Source: Blautia wexlerae
Lineage (GTDB): Bacteria > Bacillota > Clostridia > Lachnospirales > Lachnospiraceae
Reading direction: 5' to 3'
Length of the DNA: 64,000 bases
Assembly (NCBI RefSeq): GCF_013300825.1
Contig: NZ_JAAIMY010000010.1
Location: forward strand, 1-64,000
Shown here piece by piece: positions 53,476 through 61,340 of the stretch. The notes beneath the pieces were generated by a model. The model was not told the origin of the DNA and did no database searches. It saw only the letters and a program-made list of their open reading frames with translations. Every line of letters starts with the position of its first letter. The stretch's first letter is position 1. The position numbers and the translations under genes were made by a program.

Positions 53476-54267
53476 TTACTGAACTATAACTGTGAGTTCT
53501 GCAGTATTAGACATATTTCCGGCTGAATCAACCACATAATAGCTACAGGTATAAGTTCCCGGTGTATAGGTATTAACCTGTCCGTTAATCTGTATTCTTC
53601 TCCATAACTCACTTACATTATCAGTATCATCCTTTATCTCTTTTACATTAGATAAAAGATCCACCGAACTTCCCACAGAAGTCTTTATGTAATATTCATT
53701 CAGATAAATCTTCGGACACTGTGCCGGCATATCATCTGCCATTTTCTCCTGCTTTGCTGCAGTCTGAGATGCAATATCATCACCTGCCGGTGTTGGTGTC
53801 AGTCCGTCATCTGCTGATGTTTCCCCGGAATCAGATTCTTCCGGTGATGAATCATCGGTTTCCACATCTTCAACAGGTACAGGGGTCGGTTCCGTACCTT
53901 CCGATGTGTCATCATCCTTCTCGCTGCTCTCTTTCATTTCCTCCGGATCTGTGCTCATATTTCGTTTCAGCTTCGCAATATTATTGGAAGCATCTTTCGC
54001 AACGTATGTCACCACCACGTTTGAATCGTCTACTTCATAGACAGACTCCACTGTAAGTGAATCCGAAACATCACCATCTTTATCATCGGTTGCTTTCACA
54101 CCCTTCAGAAGTTCTGCATCACTCATTTCCGGTTTGTACTCTTTTACTGCCTCATCTGTGCAGACAATCTCAGGAGCTTTCCGGTCGAACTGTTCTCTCA
54201 TATATACAACTCCGGCTCCCAGTCCTACACAGACAACAAGCATAGCCGCAATCCATTTCTTCGCCAT
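53476..54267 (-). CDS. Membrane-anchored Ig-like (DUF5011-type) protein
   Basis: 263 residues from ATG 54267 (AAGGAG 8 nt upstream). One N-terminal anchor helix, a first beta domain (APEIVCTDEAVKEYKPEM...VVVTYVAKDASNN) with a bacterial Ig pattern, an acidic Glu/Asp/Ser/Pro linker (about 108 to 170), and a second Ig-like domain (TPGTYTCSYYVVDSAGNMSNTAELTVIV). It sits between the tyrosine kinase and the LCP gene. A scaffold or glycan-contact role in polysaccharide attachment is inferred from place alone. Confidence 0.75.
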   Translation of the reverse strand: MAKKWIAAMLVVCVGLGAGVVYMREQFDRKAPEIVCTDEAVKEYKPEMSDAELLKGVKATDDKDGDVSDSLTVESVYEVDDSNVVVTYVAKDASNNIAKLKRNMSTDPEEMKESSEKDDDTSEGTEPTPVPVEDVETDDSSPEESDSGETSADDGLTPTPAGDDIASQTAAKQEKMADDMPAQCPKIYLNEYYIKTSVGSSVDLLSNVKEIKDDTDNVSELWRRIQINGQVNTYTPGTYTCSYYVVDSAGNMSNTAELTVIVQ

Positions 54268-54279
54268 AGTCAATGCTCC

Positions 54280-54984
54280 TTATTGAGAATTATCTTTTTC
54301 TTTACCATAGTATTTACCATAATATTTACCATAGTATTTACCATAATATCCCTGTTTGCTCATATCAACCTTGTTCAGGATCACACCAAGGATCGGGCAG
54401 TCACATTTTTCAAGCTGATCCTTCACTTCCTGGGCAAACCGGTAACTGATTGCTCCTGATTCCATAACAATAATAGAGCCATCACTTTCATCAGCAATAA
54501 CCGCACTGTCAATTACACTTCCAAGAGGTGGTGTATCTATGATCACATAATCATAAACCTTTCTGACTGCCGCAAGAACACGCTTAAAATACTCTCCGCC
54601 AAGAAGCTCAGCAGGATTGGGCGGTACAGTACCTGCATAAATAATATGAAATCTGGGAATATTTGTAGCATAGATCACATTTTCCAGGGTTTCCTGATGG
54701 GAAAGTAAATGAGACAGACCCTTCACCTGTTCCTCAACCTCCGTTCTTCCCATAAGGACAGACTTACGGAGATCCGCATCAATAAGCAATACCTTCTTGC
54801 CTGAATCTGAAAGTGATAATGCCAGATTTAAAGCAACAGTACTCTTTCCTTCATTCGGCGTACAGCTTGTAATCGCGATTACCTTTTTCTCTTCTCCACA
54901 GAAAAGGAGATTTGTACGCAAAGATTTATAGGATTCATTCGCACTGTAATCCAGTGCCGGACGATAAATATTTACTTCTTTCAT
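54280..54984 (-). CDS. cpsD: CpsD-like bacterial tyrosine kinase
   Basis: 234 residues. Walker A TSCTPNEGKSTVALN (39 to 53), Walker A' LLIDADLRKS (66 to 75), Walker B YVIIDTPPLG, the BY-kinase set. C-terminal autophosphorylation tail made of four YYGK-type repeats (about 211 to 228, eight tyrosines). Works with CpsC (membrane activator) and CpsB (phosphatase) to control polysaccharide length and export. GGGAG lies before the ATG; 2 bp after cpsC. Confidence 0.93.
   Translation of the reverse strand: MKEVNIYRPALDYSANESYKSLRTNLLFCGEEKKVIAITSCTPNEGKSTVALNLALSLSDSGKKVLLIDADLRKSVLMGRTEVEEQVKGLSHLLSHQETLENVIYATNIPRFHIIYAGTVPPNPAELLGGEYFKRVLAAVRKVYDYVIIDTPPLGSVIDSAVIADESDGSIIVMESGAISYRFAQEVKDQLEKCDCPILGVILNKVDMSKQGYYGKYYGKYYGKYYGKEKDNSQ
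54303..54350 (-). repeat. Four 12-bp tandem repeats encoding the Tyr-rich kinase tail
   Basis: Units alternate TACCATAGTATT and TACCATAATATT on the plus strand. Each encodes one YYGK-type block, so slippage changes the tail by four residues without a frameshift. Confidence 0.85.
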
Positions 54985-54986
54985 AA

Positions 54987-55739
54987 TTACCTTCTCCCAC
55001 CCCTTTTTTGCTTCTTCTGTTTCTTTCTCTTTTTCTTCTTACGCTCGTCTTCTGACAGGGGGATTGTTCCCAGTGTACTCAGCTTCAGATAACGTTCCAC
55101 GTCTTCCTGTGTCTTGATCGTATCGTTTGAAATATATGTTATCAGTACGATCGCAATTGCAACAACAACTCCGAAAACGCCTCCGATCACGCCATTTTTG
55201 ACAACACTCGGGCTTACTTTCTGTTCAGGGATGTTCGCAGTTTCGACCACATTGACAGCATCAATGTCCATTACATTTTTAATGTGGTTTGCAGCAACAT
55301 CACGGATCGCATTGGCAATCTCACATGCTTCATAAGGATCTTCATCGCGGACCGAAATTGACAGGATACGGGTATCTGTCGCAGAATCTACGGACATCTT
55401 CTTAAGTAGCTGCTCATGTGTCATATCCAGATTTAACTGAGTGATAACTCCTTCTGTAACTGTACGGCTCTTGATCAGTTCCGCATAGTCCTTTGTCAGA
55501 GACAAACTGGTTTGCATATCCTGACTGGTCAGTGTGTTGCTGTCCTGTTTACTCAGCACATACATCTTCGTCGTAGATTCATACTGAGGCGTAATAAATA
55601 AAAGCGTACCTGCAATAACTGCCAGAGCTGCAATAATACCGGCTAATAATATAACCCATATCTTGTTCAGCAAAACATGAAATATTTCCGATACGTCAAT
55701 TTCAATCTCATCATTATCCTGCATATTAAGCTGTTCCAT
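54987..55739 (-). CDS. cpsC: CpsC/Wzz-type chain-length and kinase activator protein
   Basis: 250 residues. N-terminal DEIEIDVSEIFHVLLNKIW, TM1 (about 27 to 50), a long outside domain with the Pro-containing end IPEQKVSPSVVKNGVIGGVFG, TM2 (about 180 to 203), and a cytoplasmic tail that ends strongly basic (KKKKRKKQKKQKRGGRR). This is the split Wzz form of Gram-positive BY-kinase systems; its tail activates CpsD. The polybasic end is longer than usual. Confidence 0.9.
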   Translation of the reverse strand: MEQLNMQDNDEIEIDVSEIFHVLLNKIWVILLAGIIAALAVIAGTLLFITPQYESTTKMYVLSKQDSNTLTSQDMQTSLSLTKDYAELIKSRTVTEGVITQLNLDMTHEQLLKKMSVDSATDTRILSISVRDEDPYEACEIANAIRDVAANHIKNVMDIDAVNVVETANIPEQKVSPSVVKNGVIGGVFGVVVAIAIVLITYISNDTIKTQEDVERYLKLSTLGTIPLSEDERKKKKRKKQKKQKRGGRR

Positions 55740-55745
55740 TGTATT

Positions 55746-56489
55746 TTATCTTTCCTTCCTTCTTTTCGCATCTTTTAAAATCTTCTGAGGATTCTCTATA
55801 AACAGATAGTCAGCATACTCTTCTCCCATTTTCTTATTCACATAACTGTATGCCTCTCCCATTCTGGATATTCTGTCAGATGTATTGTGGCAATCTGACC
55901 CCACAAATTGAACCAGATCATATTTCATAAGTTTTCTGCAAAAACGTTTTATGGAAAAGCCTTCTTTTCCGATGATACTGTCTGCATTGATCTGCATACA
56001 GGCTCCCATATCATCCAGTTCCTCTACAAAATTCAAATCTGATCTGGTTGCCTCATACCGCTCAATATGTGCAACGATCGGCTTATACCCATTAGAGAGT
56101 AATGCATATATCCTCTCACGTATATATGAAGCCTCCGAGCTCTCAGAAAACTCGGCCAGAACATATCTGGAGCCAGCCATCGTGCTGACTTTACCGCTTC
56201 TGAGCATATCGGGCATCTCCATATTTGCATGAAATTCACAGCCCAGATATACCTCCAGATCATTACCAATCTCTGCCGCCGCCCTCTGTACCAGTACAAA
56301 TTGCTCTTTTATACGTTCAATGGGTGTCTCAAACATCCGAAAACGAAAATGAGGTGTCACAATAATCCCCCGCACACCCTGATCGTATTCCATCTGCAGC
56401 AGCTTCTTTGTCTCTTCATAATTCGATGCTCCATCATCCACACCAGGTACAATGTGACAATGTACGTCGTATATACCCTTTCTGGACAT
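55746..56489 (-). CDS. cpsB: CpsB/YwqE-type PHP tyrosine phosphatase
   Basis: 248 residues from ATG 56489 (AGGAGG 10 nt upstream). PHP metal residues in YDVHCHIVPGVDDGA, TPHFR, GCEFHANMEM, AHIERY and VGSDCHNTSDR. Manganese-dependent protein tyrosine phosphatase that removes phosphate from CpsD and so resets polysaccharide synthesis. First gene of the module; a promoter lies at 56539 to 56567. Confidence 0.93.
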   Translation of the reverse strand: MSRKGIYDVHCHIVPGVDDGASNYEETKKLLQMEYDQGVRGIIVTPHFRFRMFETPIERIKEQFVLVQRAAAEIGNDLEVYLGCEFHANMEMPDMLRSGKVSTMAGSRYVLAEFSESSEASYIRERIYALLSNGYKPIVAHIERYEATRSDLNFVEELDDMGACMQINADSIIGKEGFSIKRFCRKLMKYDLVQFVGSDCHNTSDRISRMGEAYSYVNKKMGEEYADYLFIENPQKILKDAKRRKER

Positions 56490-56538
56490 ATCTTTCACTC
56501 CTCCTTCGTATGGCAAATATTCGCATACCATCCTTGTA

Positions 56539-56567
56539 ATTAAAACATTTCCTGAAAAGATTGTCAA
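56539..56567 (-). promoter_or_regulatory. Sigma-A type promoter of the cps module
   Basis: Minus strand TTGACA, 17-nt spacer, TTTAAT, 50 nt upstream of the cpsB ATG. Confidence 0.65.
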
Positions 56568-56636
56568 CTCATTTTTCAGTTCTGACTACCCTTTGTCATC
56601 AAAATATCACAAAACAATTTCCGGTAAACTAAAAAC

Positions 56637-56682
56637 GGTTTTGTATTTCCCGTTTTCATATCAAAACGGAAAATACAAAACC
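56637..56682 (-). terminator. Strong terminator of glmS
   Basis: 20-bp arms with a single G-U type mismatch (GGTTTTGTATTT-C-CCGTTTT pairing with its complement), loop CATATC, followed on the minus strand by GTTTTTAG. It starts 27 bases after the glmS stop. Confidence 0.9.
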
Positions 56683-56709
56683 AGTCAAATGATATATAAA
56701 TATCACTTA

Positions 56710-58551
56710 TTATTCTACTGTTACACTCTTTGCCAGATTTCTCGGTTTGTCTACATCCAGACCCTTGGCCACACTGACATAGTATCCAAGAAGCTGCAGT
56801 GGAATAACCGCCAGCGAAGTTGCAAAATGTGGATCCGTCTTCGGGATATAAGCGGTAAAGTCAGCAGTATCTTCTATACTATAATGACCATATGTGGTGA
56901 GTCCCATCAGATAGGCACCACGGCTCTTGCACTCTACCATATTGGAAATGGTTTTCTCATAAAGATGCTCCTGTGTAAGGATTCCGATCACAAGGGTTCC
57001 ATCTTCAATAAGGGAAATGGTTCCATGTTTAAGTTCCCCTGCTGCATAAGCCTCTGTATGTACGTAGCTTACCTCTTTCATCTTCAGGCTGCCTTCCATA
57101 CTGATGGCATAGTCGATACCACGGCCAATAAAGAAAGCATCTTTTGCATTTGCCTGTTTGGAAGCAAACCACTGGATCCGTTCCTTATCATCTTCGATAA
57201 TCTTGGCAATTTTGTCCGGAAGTGTTTTCAGTTCTGCGATCAGTTCCTCATATTTCTCTTCTGTGATCTGTTCTCTGACTTTTCCAAATTGTACTGCCAG
57301 GGCATAGGCTGCAATAAGCTGTGTACTGTATGCTTTTGTAGTCGCTACAGATATCTCAGGTCCTGCCAGAGTATAAAAAACATTATCTGCTTCTCTGGCA
57401 ATGGATGATCCTACTACATTAACGATTCCTAATGTATGGATACCCATCTTCTTTGCCTCACGAAGCGCGGCAAGACTGTCTGCTGTTTCACCTGACTGAC
57501 TGACAATGACCACAAGTCCGTCCGGATCCAGTATCGGGTTCCTGTAGCGAAACTCAGATGCAAGTTCTACACGTACCGGGATTCTTGTCAGATCTTCAAT
57601 CACATATTGTGCCGCCATTCCTACATGATAGGCAGAACCGCAGGCTACGATATATATCTGGCTGATCTTTTTGATCTCTTCTTCTGTAAGTCCTACTTCT
57701 GAAAGATCGATATGATCATCTTTTAATACGGAGTTTAATGTATCACGGACAGCTTTCGGCTGTTCATGGATTTCTTTCATCATAAAATGTTCAAATCCGG
57801 CTTTCTCCGCTGCCTCTGCATCCCATTCAATTGTTTTTGTCTCTTTCTGAACCTCATCACCATCCAGATTGTAGAAAGTAATCTCTCCTTTTCTGACGCG
57901 GGCCATTTCCAGATTGCCAATATAATAAACATTTCTGGTATATTTCAAAATTGCAGGAACATCTGATGCAATATAAGATTCGCCATTTTCTACACCGAGG
58001 ATCATAGGGCTGTCTTTTCTTGCCACATAAATCTCTCCCGGGTAGTCTTTAAACATAATCGCAAGAGCATAAGAACCACGGATACGGACCATTGCATGAT
58101 TAATGGCATCTACCGGTGTTCCAAGATATTTCTTATAATAATAATCTACCAGTTTAACTGCTACTTCTGTATCTGTAGATGAATAAAACTCGTAGCCGTT
58201 GCGGACAAGTTTATCTTTCAGTTCCTGATAATTCTCAATAATCCCATTGTGAACAGCTACTACATTACCATCATCGCTCATATGGGGATGAGCATTTGTC
58301 TCAGATGGTTCTCCGTGCGTCGCCCATCTGGTATGTCCGATACCGCATGTTCCGTGAACAGATTCTCCATCATTAGTCTTATCTGCAAGAACTTTCAGTC
58401 TGCCTTTCGCCTTGATGATCTCTGTAGCATCTTCGCCGTCGCGAACTGCAATTCCTGCTGAATCATAACCTCTGTATTCAAGTCTGGACAGACCATATAA
58501 CAAAATCGGTGCTGCCTGATGATTGCCTGTAAATCCTACGATTCCACACAT
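56710..58551 (-). CDS. glmS: Glucosamine-fructose-6-phosphate aminotransferase (isomerizing)
   Basis: 613 residues. N-terminal glutaminase begins MCGIVGFTG with catalytic Cys after Met removal; RWATHGEPSETNAHPH follows. Two SIS domains hold CGSAYHVGMAAQYVIE and SQSGETADSLAALREAK; the C-terminus is DKPRNLAKSVTVE. It makes glucosamine-6-phosphate for peptidoglycan. GGGAGG precedes the ATG. No glmS ribozyme core was recognised in the leader, unusual for a Firmicute; instead the promoter is enclosed in an inverted repeat. Confidence 0.96.
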   Translation of the reverse strand: MCGIVGFTGNHQAAPILLYGLSRLEYRGYDSAGIAVRDGEDATEIIKAKGRLKVLADKTNDGESVHGTCGIGHTRWATHGEPSETNAHPHMSDDGNVVAVHNGIIENYQELKDKLVRNGYEFYSSTDTEVAVKLVDYYYKKYLGTPVDAINHAMVRIRGSYALAIMFKDYPGEIYVARKDSPMILGVENGESYIASDVPAILKYTRNVYYIGNLEMARVRKGEITFYNLDGDEVQKETKTIEWDAEAAEKAGFEHFMMKEIHEQPKAVRDTLNSVLKDDHIDLSEVGLTEEEIKKISQIYIVACGSAYHVGMAAQYVIEDLTRIPVRVELASEFRYRNPILDPDGLVVIVSQSGETADSLAALREAKKMGIHTLGIVNVVGSSIAREADNVFYTLAGPEISVATTKAYSTQLIAAYALAVQFGKVREQITEEKYEELIAELKTLPDKIAKIIEDDKERIQWFASKQANAKDAFFIGRGIDYAISMEGSLKMKEVSYVHTEAYAAGELKHGTISLIEDGTLVIGILTQEHLYEKTISNMVECKSRGAYLMGLTTYGHYSIEDTADFTAYIPKTDPHFATSLAVIPLQLLGYYVSVAKGLDVDKPRNLAKSVTVE

Positions 58552-58614
58552 TTATATTTATTCCTCCCATATCCTCCCAGATTTATAGTACTTCCAAAGA
58601 TACTATATAAAAAA

Positions 58615-58689
58615 TTTCAGGGGTTTTTCTGTCATATCGTGTTTCATTGTATCATGATGTTCCACATATGGCAAGAAAATCCCCTGAAA
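58615..58689. repeat. Inverted repeat enclosing the glmS promoter
   Basis: Arms TTTCAGGGGTTTTTCT (58615 to 58630) and AGAAAATCCCCTGAAA (58674 to 58689), one mismatch, with 43 bp between that contain the -10 element and most of the promoter spacer. It could be a regulator site pair or a foldable leader. Confidence 0.7.
58646..58674 (-). promoter_or_regulatory. Sigma-A type promoter of glmS
   Basis: Minus strand TTGCCA, 17-nt spacer, TACAAT, about 95 nt upstream of the ATG. Confidence 0.7.
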
Positions 58690-58707
58690 CTGTATACTCT
58701 GTTTTTA

Positions 58708-58721
58708 TGAAAGTACTTTCA
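58708..58721. promoter_or_regulatory. 14-bp perfect palindrome upstream of the glmS promoter
   Basis: TGAAAGTACTTTCA, 34 bp upstream of the -35 hexamer. It has the look of a dimeric regulator operator; no protein is assigned. Confidence 0.4.
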
Positions 58722-58767
58722 ATATCATTTTATCCACATCATTATCTGTGCGGCTTTTTATCAGTGT

Positions 58768-60411
58768 CTATCTCACTTTTTGTTTCTTTACCGTTGACCA
58801 GCCACTATATATCTTTCGTCCTTTTTCATCATATCTGTATGAACGGATCCTGTAATAATAAGTCTGCCCCTTCTTCAGTTTTGTGTTTGTATATTTCGTA
58901 GTCGAGCCGGATTTGATCACCTTTGCTCTTACATAAGGATGTGTAGTTCCTGCACGGCGATATATTTCATATCCGGCTGCACCCTTTGACTTTTTCCAGG
59001 TAAGTGAGAGTCTGCCGGCCGTCTTATTGGAAATACCTGTGATTGATGTTTTCGGAGGTTTCGCAGTAAGATCATCAGCCGAATAAGGATCCTGGGTCAT
59101 ATAAAGAACAGATTTGTTTCCGGCTCCGTATAAGTCCTTTGTTTCTTTGTCATATGCAAAATATATATTTGAACTGTCCGTCGCATATGTATATCCCCTG
59201 GAAATACTTCCGGAAATCGGAGTATCCAGAAACAGTCCGCCGTCTTCTCCAACTGTCCCTTCATCACTGTTTGTAATATCTGCCATATAATATCTGCCGT
59301 TATTTGCCACAACATTCCACATATGAGGCCCCTCTCCTGTGCCGCCATCCATCATGCCGGTCACTGTATAGCAGGTAATATCGCTGAGATCACACAGATA
59401 CTGAAATGCCTTGGAATAGCCTTCGCATACTACATTCGTACTGTCATCTCCGTCAAAAACATAGATCAGCTGCCATGGATCTCCGTATTCGTATTCGTCC
59501 GCCTCTGTCACATCATCATTATAGGAAGTCAGATAGCAGATAGTCTCTTTATATCCATACAGTTTTTCCGTTTCCGTAAAATCCTGAAATTCTTTTACGA
59601 TCATTCTTGCATTTTCTGCTGCCATTCTGGCAAGCTGCACAATTTGGGCATTTACCTTATATGTGCTTGAGGCATAGCTGCTGGTTACCGGCATATGTAT
59701 GGAAAGATTTTCAATTTTTACAGTTGTTTTGTTTCCTGTTCTCCTGGTAGAATAATTATATTGCCATGTAGTAGATGCAGTCTTTTCGTACCAGTATAAT
59801 TCGTAAGGACAGTCTACCGCCAGGCAATCAATGATTTTTGAGATATCCAGTTCTTTGAGGTGCGCAGCTACTTCTCTTTCAAGCGCACTGCCGCTTACTG
59901 TTGTCTGCCAGGTCAGTCCCAGATTTGAAGTGATCTTAAATCTGGTGGAACCGCCTTTGGAGGCTACTGCACTGATTTTGCTCTTAAGCTCCTCATATAA
60001 GGTCTGCTGTTGTCCGTTCAGTATATCCTCCCCTACAGAAGCTGCCGGCTGTGTGCCCGGATCCTGTCCATACAGAATATCATTCAGATATTCTTCCAGA
60101 AGCTGTCTGTTATTCGGGACAACATCTGATTTTGGAATCATTTTTTCTGTAAAAACTTCTGTTTCATCCGAATCCTTTTCGTCTGAACCTGATTCCTCAG
60201 AAGCTTCCTCAGAAATACCTTCTTCTGTGCCTGATGTAATCTCCTCTTCATCTGACGTCTCCTGCTGTGTGCCAAATTCTGCTGTATCTTCTGAATTAAA
60301 TCCGGAGACTGTACCATCTGTGAAATCTGCTGCTGTCACAGGTGTCACTGTAATTCCTGCTGCAAGGATCAGACTTATTCCCAGACTCACAAAGTTTTTC
60401 TTTCTGTACAT
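58768..60411 (-). CDS. Secreted transglutaminase-like protein with FN3-type C-terminus
   Basis: 547 residues from ATG 60411 (AAGGGGG upstream). Signal peptide ending near TPVTAADF, an acidic Ser/Glu spacer (30 to 95), a helical and beta middle, then a transglutaminase-core triad: Cys329 (NVVCEGYSKAFQYLC), His363 (GEGPHMWNVV) and Asp378 (YYMADIT). A C-terminal FN3 module (KGAAGYEIYRRAG...YYYRIRSYRYDEKGRKIYSGWST) ends KKQKVR, like the end of the protein at 748 to 4050. Probably a cell-surface cysteine peptidase or cross-linking enzyme; the substrate is unknown. No sorting motif. Confidence 0.82.
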   Translation of the reverse strand: MYRKKNFVSLGISLILAAGITVTPVTAADFTDGTVSGFNSEDTAEFGTQQETSDEEEITSGTEEGISEEASEESGSDEKDSDETEVFTEKMIPKSDVVPNNRQLLEEYLNDILYGQDPGTQPAASVGEDILNGQQQTLYEELKSKISAVASKGGSTRFKITSNLGLTWQTTVSGSALEREVAAHLKELDISKIIDCLAVDCPYELYWYEKTASTTWQYNYSTRRTGNKTTVKIENLSIHMPVTSSYASSTYKVNAQIVQLARMAAENARMIVKEFQDFTETEKLYGYKETICYLTSYNDDVTEADEYEYGDPWQLIYVFDGDDSTNVVCEGYSKAFQYLCDLSDITCYTVTGMMDGGTGEGPHMWNVVANNGRYYMADITNSDEGTVGEDGGLFLDTPISGSISRGYTYATDSSNIYFAYDKETKDLYGAGNKSVLYMTQDPYSADDLTAKPPKTSITGISNKTAGRLSLTWKKSKGAAGYEIYRRAGTTHPYVRAKVIKSGSTTKYTNTKLKKGQTYYYRIRSYRYDEKGRKIYSGWSTVKKQKVR

Positions 60412-60492
60412 ATCGCATTCCCCCTTATCCATCGTAAATATTGTATATTATATACAATACTTTATTTTGACAGATAAGACAAGAGGTTTCTG

Positions 60493-60635
60493 GTTACTGT
60501 TCACACACCACTATCCCGCGAGGTGTTTTGGCATGAATATGCCAAAATCCCGAGACATACGAGCCAAAATTCCATTGCCGCAGGCAATCTGGAATGAATT
60601 TTGGCTACGTTACTGTGAACGGAGTGAACAGTAAC
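60493..60635. mobile_element. 143-bp MITE with 12-bp terminal inverted repeats
   Basis: Perfect terminal repeats GTTACTGTTCAC (60493 to 60504) and GTGAACAGTAAC (60624 to 60635). Directly outside is an 8-bp direct repeat, GGTTTCTG (60485 to 60492 and 60636 to 60643), the expected target duplication. Inside are two strong hairpins: TTTTGGCAT-GAAT-ATGCCAAAA (60526 to 60547) and a longer stem starting AGCCAAAATTCCA (60562 to 60606). No coding frame. It must be moved by a transposase elsewhere; 8-bp duplications suit, for example, IS256-type enzymes. Confidence 0.85.
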
Positions 60636-60653
60636 GGTTTCTGGATTGGCACA

Positions 60654-60935
60654 CTAAATCCTTTCTTCTTTAAGTAATTCATTTTCTCCTGCAAGATAGC
60701 ACAAATCTGCAAGACGCTCATATTTAGTCTGCATACATGCAATATAATCATCCAGAAATCTTCTCACACAATACGGAATATCCAACTGGTCATATCTGCT
60801 CTCTAATTCTGCCAGGTCGCTGTTATCCTGCCTGATATACCCATCTGCTGCGCTGATCTTCTTTTTCAGGGCAAAGAGCCTCTCCTCGTAATGATCCGTT
60901 AATTCCATTTCGCATAATTCATTCATTTTGTTCAT
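60654..60935 (-). CDS. Small helical protein of unknown function
   Basis: 93 residues, probably two long helices (ERLFALKKKISAADGYIRQDNSDLAELESRYDQ and VRRFLDDYIACMQTKYERLADLCYLAG), cytoplasmic, with three cysteines. GGAG lies 11 nt before the ATG at 60935. I do not recognise a family. It stands alone: a MITE ends 18 bp after its stop, and its upstream region holds a 10-bp minisatellite. Confidence 0.7.
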   Translation of the reverse strand: MNKMNELCEMELTDHYEERLFALKKKISAADGYIRQDNSDLAELESRYDQLDIPYCVRRFLDDYIACMQTKYERLADLCYLAGENELLKEERI

Positions 60936-61264
60936 CTTATTCTTTTCTCCCTATTATCTTTTTACCTTGCTGCTTCGCATCACAGGCAATGCCGCTGCTT
61001 CTTTTCACATTTGCAGTAACCTTGTTACCTGTGTCATTGCGTTTGCTGTGTGTTGTTGTGTGTTGTTGTGTGTTGTTGTGTGTTGTTGTATCATATGTTG
61101 TTTTGCTGTATTATGTGTGTTGTGTACCTGACACGTACAGACCGGTACATGCCGTTTTCTGTCTTATTACGGCTTTAATTGTAATTTCCTTCTCAGAAAA
61201 TGTCAACGCATTTCGTCCGACGTTTCATGATATAATTCGACATTTATCTGAAAACATTAACAAA
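60936..61264. other. Non-coding stretch upstream of the small helical protein
   Basis: No convincing gene. The plus strand is open, but its translation is mostly Cys/Val/Leu generated by a 10-bp repeat, with no ribosome site. Apart from the repeat at 61047 to 61089 I see no structured element and assign no promoter. Confidence 0.5.
61047..61089. repeat. 10-bp minisatellite TGTTGTTGTG
   Basis: Four successive copies, the last with one change, plus a partial one. Purine/pyrimidine GT-rich, prone to slippage, in the upstream region of the 93-residue protein gene. Confidence 0.85.
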
Positions 61265-61309
61265 AAAAGTTGTTATTCACCACCGATTACTGTGGAAACA
61301 ACAACTTTT
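61265..61309 (-). terminator. Terminator of the iron-type ABC importer operon
   Basis: Arms AAAAGTTGTT and AACAACTTTT with an inner CCAC/GTGG stem; TTTTTTTG follows on the minus strand. It begins 32 bases after the ATPase stop. Confidence 0.8.
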
Positions 61310-61340
61310 CATTAATATTTTTTATGCCTGATGAATAAAT

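Noticed and set aside
58552-58767. glmS ribozyme
   Set aside because: Expected position, but I could not find the conserved core; not annotated.
61010-61110. Minus-strand peptide MIQQHTTTHNNT...
   Set aside because: 26 codons made by the minisatellite, no ribosome site.
60928-61315. Two plus-strand Cys/Val/Leu-rich frames
   Set aside because: Generated by the TGTTGTTGTG minisatellite; no ribosome site and unnatural composition.
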